NCBI RefSeq assembly: GCF_020447305.1
Contig: NZ_CP095732.1
Coordinates: forward strand, 1,582,501 to 1,646,500
Origin: Abyssibius alkaniclasticus
Lineage (GTDB): Bacteria; Pseudomonadota; Alphaproteobacteria; Rhodobacterales; Rhodobacteraceae
Reading direction: 5' to 3'
Length of the DNA stretch: 64,000 nt
This document shows positions 35,868 through 45,326 of the stretch, piece by piece (position 1 is the first letter of the stretch; every line of letters begins with the position of its first letter). A model generated the notes under the pieces. The model had not been told where the DNA came from, searched no databases, and was given only the letters and a program-made list of their open reading frames with translations. Position numbers and translations under genes: made by a program.

Positions 35868-36893
35868 ATGGAATTCTTAGGCTTCCTTATGCGGCGGCTG
35901 CTCTGGTCGCTATTGGTGCTGTTTGGCCTGTCCGTCCTGATCTTTGCGATCGCGCGGGTGGTGCCGGGCGACCCGGCGCGCATGGCGCTTGGCCCCTCGG
36001 CTAGCGCCGAACAGGTTGCCGATTTGCAAGAATCCCTCGGCCTAAACAAACCGATGGTCGAGCAATATGGCCAGTTCCTGTCGGGGCTTGCGCGGGGCGA
36101 CCTGGGGCGTTCGCTTCTGACGGAACAGCCGGTGAATGCCGATATCCGCAAAACATTCCCCGCAACGCTTGAGCTTGTGATCTTTACCATTCTGTTCGCC
36201 TTTGTCTTTGGCATACCGCTTGGTGTGGCCGCCGCGCGCTGGAAGGACCGCTGGCCCGACAATCTTGTCCGCGCGCTTGCCATAAGCTCGGCGGTGGTGC
36301 CTTCTTTCTTTCTGGCGCTATTGCTGCAAATCCTCGCCGGTTATGTGTTCAACATTCTGCCCACAACGGGCCGCCTGCCTGCCTCGATGAGTTATGATGC
36401 AAACATAACCGGCCTGATCCTGCTTGATAGCCTGCTGCAAGGCCGTTTCGATGTGTTCAGCGAAGGCGCACGGCACCTGCTGCTACCGACGCTTGCGCTG
36501 GGCATGGCAACGATGGGGCAGATCGCCAGAATTACCCGTGCCTCGATGATTGATGTCTCGCGGCAGGACTATATCGAAGCCGCGCGCGCCTTCGGCGTTC
36601 CAGCCCGGCTGCGCATGTTCAAATACATGCTGCGCCCCGCCTTCGTGCCGCCACTGACAATTACGGGACTCGAATTCGCCTCGCTGATAGGCAATGCCTT
36701 TGTGGTCGAGCTTATCTTCTCGTGGCCCGGCATGGCCAGCTACGGCATCCGCGCGATTGTCCAGAAAGATCTGAACGCGATTATGGGCGTTGTCATGGTG
36801 TCGGGTGCCTTCTTCGTGCTGGTAAACCTGTTGATTGACGTGCTTGTCGGCGTGGTTGACCCGCGCGTCCGGATCCGGGGGAGCCGCACATGA
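35868..36893 (+). CDS. ABC transporter permease, DppB-type
   Basis: Inner-membrane permease of 341 residues with about six helices. The N-terminal MRRLLWSLLVLFGLSVLIFAIARVVPGDPA is the DppB/OppB signature (residues 8-37), and the cytoplasmic EAA-type loop is DYIEAARAFGVPARLRMFKYMLRPA near 234-258. It overlaps the next permease gene by ATGA. It forms the channel with the DppC-type partner. Confidence 0.94.
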   Translation: MEFLGFLMRRLLWSLLVLFGLSVLIFAIARVVPGDPARMALGPSASAEQVADLQESLGLNKPMVEQYGQFLSGLARGDLGRSLLTEQPVNADIRKTFPATLELVIFTILFAFVFGIPLGVAAARWKDRWPDNLVRALAISSAVVPSFFLALLLQILAGYVFNILPTTGRLPASMSYDANITGLILLDSLLQGRFDVFSEGARHLLLPTLALGMATMGQIARITRASMIDVSRQDYIEAARAFGVPARLRMFKYMLRPAFVPPLTITGLEFASLIGNAFVVELIFSWPGMASYGIRAIVQKDLNAIMGVVMVSGAFFVLVNLLIDVLVGVVDPRVRIRGSRT

Positions 36894-37756
36894 GCGAGCA
36901 AAAGGCGCTTTCAAACGCATGGCAGAACTGGTGGCGGTTTTCGCGCAACCCTACAGCCGTGATCGGCATGATCATCGTGATCACGTCGGTGACGCTGGCA
37001 ATTTTTGCCCCGCTCATCACCCCATATCCCGAACATGTCGGCGCCTTTGTCGATTTTCGTAACCGCCATCAGCCGCCATCGGCTCTGAACTGGTTTGGCA
37101 CCGACAATGTGGGGCGCGATATTTTCACCCGCGTGATTTTCGGGCTGCGTGTGTCGCTGATGCTGGCCGTTGTGGTGCTGGGAATTGCCATTCCCGTGGG
37201 TGTGACTTTAGGGCTGCTCGCGGGCTATTTTGGCGGCTGGGTCGAAATCGTGATCATGCGCATCACCGATATCGCGCTGGCCATTCCGCCACTGGTTATG
37301 GCGCTGGCCGTTGCGGCTGTGCTGACACCGTCGCTGACCAATTCGATGCTGGCCATCGCGCTGTTATGGTGGACATGGCACACACGGCTGATCTATTCGC
37401 TTACCCGCCAGCTGCGCAGCCAGGAATTTGTCGAGGCCGCCGAAACTTTGGGCGCATCCAAGGCGCATATCCTGTTTCGTGAAATCCTGCCGAATTGCGT
37501 TTCAGCCATCGCGGTCAAAACCTCGCTTGATGCAGGCTTTGTCATTCTCATCGGTGCGGCGCTCAGCTTCCTTGGGCTTGGCATCCAGCCGCCCACGCCC
37601 GACCTTGGCACAATGGTTGCCTCCGGCGCATCCTTCCTGCCGGATTACTGGTGGGAAAGCGTCTTGCCGGGCTGTGCAATCCTGTTTGTTGCACTTGGTT
37701 TCAACCTGCTGGGCGATGGGCTGCGCGACCTGTTCGATGTGGAGGATGTGCGATGA
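36890..37756 (+). CDS. ABC transporter permease, DppC-type
   Basis: Second permease, 288 residues. The DppC hallmarks are GTDNVGRDIFTRVIFGLRVSL near residues 70-90 and the EAA loop EFVEAAETLGASKAHILFREILPN near 180-203. An N-terminal helix is at about 21-43. It is coupled by ATGA overlaps to both the upstream permease and the downstream ATPase, giving fixed stoichiometry. Confidence 0.94.
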   Translation: MSEQKALSNAWQNWWRFSRNPTAVIGMIIVITSVTLAIFAPLITPYPEHVGAFVDFRNRHQPPSALNWFGTDNVGRDIFTRVIFGLRVSLMLAVVVLGIAIPVGVTLGLLAGYFGGWVEIVIMRITDIALAIPPLVMALAVAAVLTPSLTNSMLAIALLWWTWHTRLIYSLTRQLRSQEFVEAAETLGASKAHILFREILPNCVSAIAVKTSLDAGFVILIGAALSFLGLGIQPPTPDLGTMVASGASFLPDYWWESVLPGCAILFVALGFNLLGDGLRDLFDVEDVR

Positions 37757-38571
37757 GCGCCCTTCTGTCGGTTCAGGATCTCAGCGTCAGCTTTACGACC
37801 TATGGCCGCACTGTGCAGGTTCTCAAATCTGTCAGCCTTGATGTGCCCGAAGGTGCGCAGATCGCACTTGTGGGTGAAAGCGGGTCCGGCAAATCGGTTA
37901 CCATGAAAACAATCATGGGTATTCTGCCCATACCGCCCGCGCGCATTGACAGTGGCACCATCCTGTTTGACGGGCGCGACCTGCTGACCATGCCCGAGCG
38001 CGACCGGCTTCGCTTGCGCGGCACGGCGATGAGCATGGTGTTTCAGGATCCGATGTCATCGCTCAACCCGGTTTTTACCATCAAGGACCAGCTTGGCACC
38101 ATTCTCAAATATGCCGACCGGCGGTTGGGGCGCACGCGCAATGCCCGCCAAAGGCTTGCGCGGATTCACGAGGTGCTGTCGCAGGTGCGAATGCGCGACC
38201 CCGAGCGCGTGGCCGCATCTTTCCCCATCATGCTGTCTGGGGGGATGCGCCAGCGCGTGCTGATCGCAATGGCGCTATTGTCAGAGCCGCGCCTGCTGAT
38301 CGCAGATGAGCCGGGCACGGCGCTCGATGTCACGACCCAGGCCCAGATCCTCAAGCTGCTGAAAGACCTGGTCACCGAAAACGGGCTGGCCCTGCTGATG
38401 ATCACCCATAACCTGGGCGTTGTGCGTGAAACCAGCGCCTATACCTATGTGATGAACAAGGGTGAAATCGTCGAGCATGGCCCGACGGCAGGTATCTTCG
38501 CGGCACCGCGACAGCCCTATACGCAAGACCTCATCGCCGCTGTTCCGCGCCTGACAGGGAGAGACGCATGA
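37753..38571 (+). CDS. ABC transporter ATP-binding protein, DppD/OppD-type
   Basis: ATPase of 272 residues. Walker A GESGSGKSVT is near residues 39-48, the Q-loop VFQDPMSSLNPVF follows, the signature LSGGMRQR is near 159-166 and Walker B LLIADEPGTALD near 178-189. It is about 50 residues shorter than E. coli DppD; the C-terminal oligopeptide/iron-sulfur extension is largely absent. The start at 37753 is chosen for the GGAGG at 37741-37745 and ATGA overlap. Confidence 0.93.
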   Translation: MSALLSVQDLSVSFTTYGRTVQVLKSVSLDVPEGAQIALVGESGSGKSVTMKTIMGILPIPPARIDSGTILFDGRDLLTMPERDRLRLRGTAMSMVFQDPMSSLNPVFTIKDQLGTILKYADRRLGRTRNARQRLARIHEVLSQVRMRDPERVAASFPIMLSGGMRQRVLIAMALLSEPRLLIADEPGTALDVTTQAQILKLLKDLVTENGLALLMITHNLGVVRETSAYTYVMNKGEIVEHGPTAGIFAAPRQPYTQDLIAAVPRLTGRDA

Positions 38572-39452
38572 GCCCGGTTCTTGAGCTTCGCAACCTGACC
38601 AAAACCTTTGCCACAAAGCGCGCATTCGGGCGCAAGGGGGCCGAGGTGCGGGCCGTCAACAAAGTGTCGCTTGTCATAGAAAAGGGGCAGATTTACGGGC
38701 TGGCCGGCGAAAGCGGCTCTGGCAAATCGACCATTGCGCGGATGATCATGGGGCTTACCGGGCCCACTTCGGGCGATATTCTGATCAACGGCACCTCCAT
38801 TCTTGGACGCGCTGCCAGCCTTGAGCATCGCCAGAAGGTGCAGATGGTGTTTCAAAACCCCGGCGCTTCGTTGAACCCGCGCCGGACGGTCGGGCAGTCC
38901 ATTGCCGTTCCGCTGGTTGCGCATCATTACGCGGGCAATCGCGCGGCGCGCGTTGGCGCGTTGCTGGAAATGGTGCAACTGCCCGCGCATTTTGCCGACC
39001 GTTACCCGCACGAGCTTTCGGGCGGGCAGAAACAGCGCGTTGCGATTGCCCGCGCGCTGGCGGTCAATCCCAGCTTGCTGGTTCTGGATGAGCCGACTTC
39101 GGCGCTTGATGTTTCGGTTCAGGCAAAGGTGATCGACTTGCTCGAAGGGCTGGTCGCCGAACTTGGCCTGACCTTCCTGTTCATCAGCCACGACCTGTCG
39201 CTGATGCGGAATTTCGCCCAGACGGTGGGCATACTCTATCTGGGTGAGATCGTGGAGACCGGGCCGGTCGGGCCCGTTTTCGCGAACCCCCAGCACGACT
39301 ATACGCGGCTCCTCATCGCCTCGGTCCCTGTTATCTCGGCCGAGGAAGAGGCGCTGCGCCCCCATATTCCGCTGATCAACGGCGAAATCCCAACCGCCGA
39401 AGCCCTGCTGGCGCTTCGTGAAGGCACACAACCAAAGGAAACACTCAAATGA
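38568..39452 (+). CDS. ABC transporter ATP-binding protein, DppF/OppF-type
   Basis: Second ATPase, 294 residues. Walker A GESGSGKST is near 49-57, signature LSGGQKQR near 148-155 and Walker B LLVLDEPTSALD near 168-179. The C-terminal segment retains the oligopeptide-ABC tail. ATGA overlaps join it to the DppD-type gene before and the HyuA-like gene after, so transporter and enzymes form one operon. Confidence 0.93.
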   Translation: MSPVLELRNLTKTFATKRAFGRKGAEVRAVNKVSLVIEKGQIYGLAGESGSGKSTIARMIMGLTGPTSGDILINGTSILGRAASLEHRQKVQMVFQNPGASLNPRRTVGQSIAVPLVAHHYAGNRAARVGALLEMVQLPAHFADRYPHELSGGQKQRVAIARALAVNPSLLVLDEPTSALDVSVQAKVIDLLEGLVAELGLTFLFISHDLSLMRNFAQTVGILYLGEIVETGPVGPVFANPQHDYTRLLIASVPVISAEEEALRPHIPLINGEIPTAEALLALREGTQPKETLK

Positions 39453-40996
39453 TCCGCATAGGCATTGATGTAGGCGGCACCAATACGGATGCTGTTGTGA
39501 TGGACGGCACCAAGGTGCTTGCCGGCGTTAAGGCGCCCACATCCGGCGACGTTATGACAGGCGTTGTGGACGCGCTGAAAAAGGTGTTGGCCGAAGCGGA
39601 TATTTCAGCCGACAAGGTCGATGTTGTCATGATCGGCACCACCCATTTTACCAATGCCGTTGTGCAGCGCCGCGATCTTGCGCAAACCGCCTGTGTGCGG
39701 CTCTGTCTGCCCGCAACTGCCAGCCTGCCGCCGATGGTTGATTGGCCCACAGATTTGCGCGATGAAATCGGTCATCACTGGTATCTGGCGCATGGGGGCA
39801 ATGAATTTGATGGCCGCATCATCTCGCAACTGGATGAGGCCGAATTGCTGGGCATTGCCGATGATATCCGCGCCAAGGGTATAAAATCGGTCGCAGTTTC
39901 GGCCGTATTCTCGCCTGTTTCCAACGCGTTCGAAAAGCAGGCCGGCGAAATTCTGGCCCGCGCGCTGCCCGATGCACATATTACGCTTTCGGCCGAAATT
40001 GGCCGCGTGGGATTGCTTGAACGTGAGAATGCCGCAATCATGAATGCCTGTTTGCGCGATCTGTCGCGCGACGTTATCGCCGCGTTTCGCGGCGCGCTGG
40101 CCGATGTCGGCTTTCGTGGCCGCTTCTATCTGACCCAGAATGACGGCACGCTTATGGATGCAGCTTTTGCCGAGAAATTTCCGGTGCTGACCTTTGCCTC
40201 CGGCCCCACCAATTCAATGCGCGGCGCGGCCTTCCTTTCGGGTGTGCAGGACGCCATTGTCGTTGATATCGGCGGCACAACTGCCGATGTGGGGTGCTTG
40301 CAAAAAGGGTTTCCACGGCAAGCGGCGGTGGCAATCGAGGTGGGCGGCGTGCGCACCAATTTCCGAATGCCCGATGTGTTCTCCATCGGCCTTGGTGGCG
40401 GCTCGCTTGTGCAAGGCTCGGGCGAGGGTGTAACCGTCGGCCCGCAATCGGTTGGCTATCGCATTGCGACCGAGGCATTGATTTTCGGGGGTAGCACGCT
40501 AACGGCTTCGGATATTGTGGTGGCCGATGGCGGGGCCGATCTGGGTGACAAATCCAGGGTTGCGCATCTGGATGCGGCCTTGATCCGCGCTGCGCGCGAC
40601 CGCATCGCCTTCATGCTTGAAGATTGTGTCGAGCGGGCGCGGGTTTCTGCCGAACCGCTGCCGGTAATCGTCGTCGGTGGCGGCTCGATCATCGTCGAAG
40701 GCAAAATTGCCGGGCTTGACCTTATCATGCCGAACCATTTTGCCGTGGCCAATGCCGTGGGTGCCGCCATTGCCCAGGTTTCGGGCGAGGTTGACCGGGT
40801 TTATGCGCTTGCCGAAATTGGCCGCAGCGAAGCCCTTGCCGATGCCAAAGCGCGCGCGACCGCTGCCGCGGTTGCCGCAGGCGCGCGCGAAGGGACAATC
40901 GAAATCGTCGATGTGGAAGATGTGCCACTGGCCTATCTGCCGGGAAATGCGACGCGCGTGCGCGTTAAAGCCGTGGGAGAGCTTCATGTTGAATGA
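39449..40996 (+). CDS. HyuA-like hydantoinase/oxoprolinase family protein (short form)
   Basis: A 515-residue protein of the hydantoinase/oxoprolinase A family with the actin-like ATPase fold. Phosphate-1 IDVGGTNTDAVVMDG is at residues 4-18 and the second loop VVDIGGTTADVG near 270-281. It is shorter than HyuA of true hydantoinases (about 690), and no HyuB gene follows; instead two DUF917 genes do. ATP-driven opening of a cyclic amide or lactam is plausible. The real substrate of the HyuA-short/DUF917 combination is not established as far as I know. Confidence 0.87.
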   Translation: MIRIGIDVGGTNTDAVVMDGTKVLAGVKAPTSGDVMTGVVDALKKVLAEADISADKVDVVMIGTTHFTNAVVQRRDLAQTACVRLCLPATASLPPMVDWPTDLRDEIGHHWYLAHGGNEFDGRIISQLDEAELLGIADDIRAKGIKSVAVSAVFSPVSNAFEKQAGEILARALPDAHITLSAEIGRVGLLERENAAIMNACLRDLSRDVIAAFRGALADVGFRGRFYLTQNDGTLMDAAFAEKFPVLTFASGPTNSMRGAAFLSGVQDAIVVDIGGTTADVGCLQKGFPRQAAVAIEVGGVRTNFRMPDVFSIGLGGGSLVQGSGEGVTVGPQSVGYRIATEALIFGGSTLTASDIVVADGGADLGDKSRVAHLDAALIRAARDRIAFMLEDCVERARVSAEPLPVIVVGGGSIIVEGKIAGLDLIMPNHFAVANAVGAAIAQVSGEVDRVYALAEIGRSEALADAKARATAAAVAAGAREGTIEIVDVEDVPLAYLPGNATRVRVKAVGELHVE

Positions 40997-42092
40997 CGCT
41001 CGCTTCCCGCTGCAAGAATCCGATCTTTTGCCAATGTCCATCGGGGCCGCGTTGCTGGGCACTGGCGGCGGCGGCAACCCCTATATCGGAATGCTGCGAT
41101 GCCGTGAATTGCTGCGAAAGGGCGCGACGGTTGACATTCTGCCGCTCGACGCCCTGCCGGATGATGCCTGGATTGGCGAGGTCGGTGGTATTGGCGCACC
41201 CGTTGTGGGCGTGGAAAAGTTTGAGCAGGGTGAAGAATGTCTGCGTGCCATGCGCGCCGTTGAAGAGGCTTCGGGTAAGCGCATGTCGGCCTTGATCTGC
41301 GCAGAGATCGGCGGGGCAAATTCAATGGAACCGCTGCTCACCGCCATGCAGGCCGGCCTGCCCGTGCTTGATGGTGACGGGATGGGCCGCGCCTTTCCCG
41401 AAGTGCAGATGACCACCTTCTTCATCTATGGTGCCGATGCCGCCCCGGCCGCAATTGCCGATGACAAGGGCAATGTCGTTGTTTTCCGGCATGTCCAGGA
41501 CATGTATTGGCTGGAGCGTTTCGCACGCGACACCTCTGTTGCAATGGGCGCGGCGGCCGGGCTTGCCATTGCGCCAATGCGCATGGATTTCGTGCGCCGC
41601 ACCGCCGTGCCGCGCACCATGACACAGGCGCTGCAGATCGGCCGCACGGTGCTGGATGCCCGCGCAAAGCGCCAGGATGTTGTGGACCGTGTGATTGCAA
41701 CCACCGGCGCCACGCTGTTTTTCACCGGCAAGATAACCGACATCCAACGCCGAACCGAGGGCGGTTTTGCCCGCGGTGAGGCATTTATCGAAGGTTCGGG
41801 TGACTGGGCCGGCTCTGATGGGCGCATCGCCATCCAGAACGAAAACCTTGTGCTTTGGGTCGACGGCAAACCCGTGATCATGGTGCCCGATCTGATCATC
41901 AATCTCGATCTGGAAACCGGCGAGCCGCTCACCACCGAAGTGTTGCGCTATGGCCAGCGTTTGGCGGTGATCGGGCTTCCCGTGCATGACATGATGAAAA
42001 CCCCCGAGGCGATGAAGGTCGTGGGGCCGCAGGCTTTTGGTTATCCGGACCTGAAATTCACCCCCCTTACCCTTGGCCCCATGCGCGCCTGA
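40986..42092 (+). CDS. DUF917 domain protein, first copy
   Basis: DUF917 family protein of 368 residues. The glycine-rich N-terminal motif ALLGTGGGGNPYIG (about 22-35), VLDGDGMGRAFPEVQM and ITDIQRRTEGGFARG define the family. The start at 40986 overlaps the HyuA-like gene by 11 nt; the longer frame from 40677 is antisense-like noise. DUF917 proteins nearly always accompany HyuA-like proteins and probably form the partner subunit in place of HyuB. The biochemistry is unknown. Confidence 0.87.
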   Translation: MLNDARFPLQESDLLPMSIGAALLGTGGGGNPYIGMLRCRELLRKGATVDILPLDALPDDAWIGEVGGIGAPVVGVEKFEQGEECLRAMRAVEEASGKRMSALICAEIGGANSMEPLLTAMQAGLPVLDGDGMGRAFPEVQMTTFFIYGADAAPAAIADDKGNVVVFRHVQDMYWLERFARDTSVAMGAAAGLAIAPMRMDFVRRTAVPRTMTQALQIGRTVLDARAKRQDVVDRVIATTGATLFFTGKITDIQRRTEGGFARGEAFIEGSGDWAGSDGRIAIQNENLVLWVDGKPVIMVPDLIINLDLETGEPLTTEVLRYGQRLAVIGLPVHDMMKTPEAMKVVGPQAFGYPDLKFTPLTLGPMRA

Positions 42093-42104
42093 AAGGACAG
42101 AAAC

Positions 42105-43184
42105 ATGACAGTTATTCGCAAGATTGAAGTGGACGATCTCGAAGACATCGCCATTGGCGGCGCGGTTCTGGGCACGGGGGGCGGGGGCGATCCATATGTT
42201 GGCAAGCTCATGGCCCAGCAGGCCATTCGCAAATATGGGCCGGTTACACTTATAGATGTTGAAGGATTGGATGACGACGCACTTGTCGTGCCGGTCTGCA
42301 TGATGGGCGCGCCCACCGTCATGACCGAGAAACTGCCCCAGGGTGACGAACTGATCAATGCGTTCAATGCGCTTGAAAGGGTCATGGGCCGCAAAATTGA
42401 TGCCATTCTATGCGGCGAGGCGGGTGGCGTGAATTCGACAACACCCTTTGTCGTGGCGGCCGCCACCGGCTTGCCTCTGGTTGATGGCGATGGCATGGGC
42501 CGGGCATTTCCGGAATTGCAGATGGTCACTTTCACACTTGCGGGCGTATCGGCAACCCCGATGGTGCTGTGCGATGACAAGGGCAATTCCATTGTGCTTG
42601 AAACCGTCTCAAATGACTGGACCGAGCGGCTGGCGCGCGCGGCAACCATTGAAATGGGCGGATCGGCTTTGCTGGCCTTTTACCCGATGTCGGGCAAGAC
42701 CGCCAAAGAAGCCGTAGTGCGTGGCACCCTGTCGCTTTGCGCCAAATGTGGTGAAACCCTGCGCAAAGCGCGCGCCGCACATGCCGACCCTGTGGCGGCG
42801 CTGGCAAGGCTTTTGGGCGCCCAGAACCTGTTTCACGGGCGGATAACCGATATCGAACGCCGCACGGTTGGCGGCTTTGCCCGTGGCCGCGCCATCATTG
42901 CGGGTGTCGAGAACCACCTGAATGAAACCATGACGCTCGACTTTCAGAATGAATTTCTGATTGCCGAAAAAGATGGGCAGGTGCTAGCGACCACGCCCGA
43001 CCTGATCACCCTGCTCGAGGCTGACAGCGGGGCTCCGGTGACTGCGGATTCGCTCAAATATGGACAGCGCCTGATGGCATTGGCCTGGCCCTGCAACCCG
43101 CTTTGGGCAACCCCGGAAGGTATCAGGCTGGTCGGCCCGCGTTATTTCAAATATGACCACGATTATGTGCCGCTGGCGCGCTAG
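42105..43184 (+). CDS. DUF917 domain protein, second copy
   Basis: Second DUF917 protein, 359 residues, starting 12 nt after the first. It shares all landmarks: AVLGTGGGGDPYVG (about 16-29), LVDGDGMGRAFPELQM (125-140) and ITDIERRTVGGFARG. The pair arose by duplication but has diverged considerably outside these motifs, so a heteromeric complex with two different DUF917 subunits is possible. It is the last gene of the ABC/HyuA operon. Confidence 0.88.
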   Translation: MTVIRKIEVDDLEDIAIGGAVLGTGGGGDPYVGKLMAQQAIRKYGPVTLIDVEGLDDDALVVPVCMMGAPTVMTEKLPQGDELINAFNALERVMGRKIDAILCGEAGGVNSTTPFVVAAATGLPLVDGDGMGRAFPELQMVTFTLAGVSATPMVLCDDKGNSIVLETVSNDWTERLARAATIEMGGSALLAFYPMSGKTAKEAVVRGTLSLCAKCGETLRKARAAHADPVAALARLLGAQNLFHGRITDIERRTVGGFARGRAIIAGVENHLNETMTLDFQNEFLIAEKDGQVLATTPDLITLLEADSGAPVTADSLKYGQRLMALAWPCNPLWATPEGIRLVGPRYFKYDHDYVPLAR

Positions 43185-43475
43185 GCGGGCGTAAAGGCGC
43201 CGATTGCGCAGAAAATCCGCGAATATTCAAGGCTGCGCCTTGCGGCTGGCCTTGGCGTGGCAGGCTGGCCAACAGGTGAAGAAGCCTGATCAAAGTTTGG
43301 GATTTGCGCCTGGGCAAGCGCCCGGGCCGATCATCACTACGCGGCCTTCACATATCTCTTTGTGGACGCGTCGGTTCCGCTGCAACAATGTGTGGGCCAG
43401 GACCCGGCCGGGGGCGCCAGAACTCGAATTCATCATCCGCATTGCGCCGATCCGGTGCTTGAGGTCTGAAATCGG
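43185..43475. other. Intergenic region before the arsenic operon
   Basis: About 290 nt without a supported gene. The open frame 43204-43479 has no ribosome-binding site or family resemblance. No T-run terminator is evident after the DUF917 gene. Confidence 0.5.
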
Positions 43476-43504
43476 TTGACTGTGCAAATAAATATCCATA
43501 AATC
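43476..43504 (+). promoter_or_regulatory. Probable arsR promoter, leaderless transcript
   Basis: TTGACT at 43476-43481, a 17-nt spacer, then TAAATC at 43499-43504. A start 7-8 nt later falls on the A of the arsR ATG at 43512. No Shine-Dalgarno sequence precedes that ATG, so a leaderless mRNA is likely. Confidence 0.5.
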
Positions 43505-43517
43505 ATGAATTATGGAT
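43494..43517. promoter_or_regulatory. ArsR operator overlapping -10 and start codon
   Basis: ATCCATAA and TTATGGAT form an 8-bp inverted repeat with 8 nt between. It covers the probable -10 and the ATG of arsR, which is typical for ArsR/SmtB repressors that block their own promoter. Confidence 0.65.
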
Positions 43518-43844
43518 AAGTTAGACGCGCTTTCAGCTTTCGCCGCCCTTGGCCAGTCGACCCGGCTTGATGTGTTTCGTCTGTTGATGCAGGCGGGCAA
43601 GGCGGGAATGCTGGCGGGTGAAATCGGGGCCGCGCTGGATGTGCGGCAAAATACCATGTCGGCCAACCTGTCGGTTCTGGCGCGGGCCGGGCTTGTGCGC
43701 AGCGCGCGGCAGGGGCGCGGCATTCGCTATTTCGCCAATCTCGACGGGCTGCGCGGCTTGCTCGAATTCCTGATGGAGGATTGCTGCGGTGGCAGCCCCG
43801 CGCAATGCCAGCCCATCATCAATGCGCTGGCTTGCGCCGACTAG
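43512..43844 (+). CDS. arsR: ArsR-family metalloregulator
   Basis: Winged-helix repressor of 110 residues. The helix-turn-helix spans [28 protein letters not shown] (about 35-62). The C-terminal [10 protein letters not shown] (about 93-102) supplies three Cys that could bind As(III); their C-terminal place differs from E. coli ArsR, where the Cys sit in the recognition helix. It controls the following acr3 and arsC genes. Its operator overlaps its own start. Confidence 0.9.
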   Translation: MDKLDALSAFAALGQSTRLDVFRLLMQAGKAGMLAGEIGAALDVRQNTMSANLSVLARAGLVRSARQGRGIRYFANLDGLRGLLEFLMEDCCGGSPAQCQPIINALACAD

Positions 43845-43872
43845 ATTTACCCCCCTTAACACAGGACAGATG

Positions 43873-44937
43873 ATGGCCGATACAACCGCACACCCACCCG
43901 CCGGGCTTGGGATTTTCGCACGCTGGCTTTCGCTTTGGGTGGCGCTGGCCATCGGGGCCGGGCTGGTGCTGGGCAACCTGCTTCCCGGCGCGTTTGGCGC
44001 ATTGGCGGCGCTTGAAATTGCCTCCGTCAATCTGCCGGTTGCCGTGCTGATCTGGGCAATGGTTTACCCGATGATGGTCGGGGTCGACTTTGGTGCGCTG
44101 CGCCAGATCGGCCAGCGCCCGAAGGGGATTGTGCTGACGCTGGTCATCAACTGGCTGGTCAAGCCCTTTACGATGGCCGCCCTTGGTGTGCTGTTTTTCG
44201 ACTATGTTTTCGCACCCTGGATCTCGCCTGAGAATGCACAGGCCTATCTGGCCGGGGTCATCCTGCTGGGGGCGGCGCCCTGCACGGCAATGGTGTTTGT
44301 CTGGTCGAACCTGACGCGCGGCAATGCGACCTATACGCTGGTGCAGGTGAGCGTGAATGATATCGTCATGGTCTTTGCCTTCGCCCCCATCGTGGCCCTG
44401 CTGTTGGGCATGACCGACATCATCGTGCCGTGGAACACCTTGCTGCTTTCGGTATTGCTTTACGTGCTGCTGCCGCTGGTTGCGGGCTTGCTGACGCGAA
44501 TGCGGCTTGTGCGGGCAGGGGGCGTGGCGGCGGTGGACCGGTTCAAATCCCGCATCCAGCCGCTATCCGTGGCCGGGCTGCTGGTGACGGTGGTTCTGCT
44601 CTTCGGCTTTCAGGGTGGGGTGATTGTTGCGCAGCCAATGGTGATTGCGATGATCGCGGTGCCGTTGCTGATACAATCTTATGGCATATTTTTCCTGGCC
44701 TATTTTGCGGCGCGGGCCTGGCGGATTCCGTTTGACGTGGCCGCGCCCTGTGCGCTGATCGGCACGTCGAATTTCTTTGAACTTGCGGTTGCCGTGGCGA
44801 TCAGCCTGTTTGGCCTTGGTTCGGGCGCGGCGCTGGCCACGGTTGTCGGGGTGCTGGTCGAAGTGCCGGTCATGCTGTCGCTTGTGGCATTTGCCAACCG
44901 CACCCGCCACTGGTTTGCCCAAGGAGAGACCGTATGA
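43873..44937 (+). CDS. acr3: Arsenite efflux transporter, ACR3 family
   Basis: ACR3-type arsenite permease of 354 residues with ten hydrophobic segments. The conserved Cys lies in [16 protein letters not shown] near residues 135-150. It extrudes As(OH)3 across the inner membrane. Two consecutive ATGs (43870 and 43873) are possible; the second is better spaced from AGGA at 43863. Its stop overlaps the arsC start by ATGA. Confidence 0.93.
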   Translation: MADTTAHPPAGLGIFARWLSLWVALAIGAGLVLGNLLPGAFGALAALEIASVNLPVAVLIWAMVYPMMVGVDFGALRQIGQRPKGIVLTLVINWLVKPFTMAALGVLFFDYVFAPWISPENAQAYLAGVILLGAAPCTAMVFVWSNLTRGNATYTLVQVSVNDIVMVFAFAPIVALLLGMTDIIVPWNTLLLSVLLYVLLPLVAGLLTRMRLVRAGGVAAVDRFKSRIQPLSVAGLLVTVVLLFGFQGGVIVAQPMVIAMIAVPLLIQSYGIFFLAYFAARAWRIPFDVAAPCALIGTSNFFELAVAVAISLFGLGSGAALATVVGVLVEVPVMLSLVAFANRTRHWFAQGETV

Positions 44938-45287
44938 CCATCGTCATCCACCACAATGAAGGGTGCGGCACCTCACGCCGCGTTCTGGGCATGATCGAGG
45001 CGGCGGGCGAAAAGCCGGTTGTCATCAATTATCTGGAAAGCGGCTGGACTCGTGCGCAGCTTCTGGGCCTGTTCGCCGCGGCCGATATCACGCCACGTGC
45101 CGCGCTGCGCACAACCCATTCCCCCGCCGAAGACCTTGGCCTGCTTGACCCGGCTGTCAGCGATGCCGCCCTGCTGGATGCGATGGTTCAGCATCCGGTG
45201 CTGGTCAACCGCCCGATCGTGTGTTCGCCCAAAGGTGTGCGCCTGTGTCGCCCGGCCGAGCTGGTGCAAACCCTGCTGGGCGATTAG
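44934..45287 (+). CDS. arsC: Arsenate reductase, glutaredoxin-dependent
   Basis: ArsC of the glutaredoxin-coupled (Spx/ArsC-like thioredoxin-fold) type, 117 residues, somewhat shorter than E. coli plasmid ArsC (141). The catalytic Cys is C11 in HNEGCGTSR, and the C-terminal [17 protein letters not shown] carries the Arg residues that bind the oxyanion. It reduces As(V) to As(III) for export by the neighbouring permease. Confidence 0.92.
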   Translation: MTIVIHHNEGCGTSRRVLGMIEAAGEKPVVINYLESGWTRAQLLGLFAAADITPRAALRTTHSPAEDLGLLDPAVSDAALLDAMVQHPVLVNRPIVCSPKGVRLCRPAELVQTLLGD

Positions 45288-45326
45288 GCCGCTGGCTGCC
45301 CCGACGCGCCGCGCCGGGGCAAACCC

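Noticed and set aside
43204-43479. Small open frame between the DUF917 and arsR genes
   Set aside because: No ribosome-binding site, no motif, Arg/Pro-rich noise composition.
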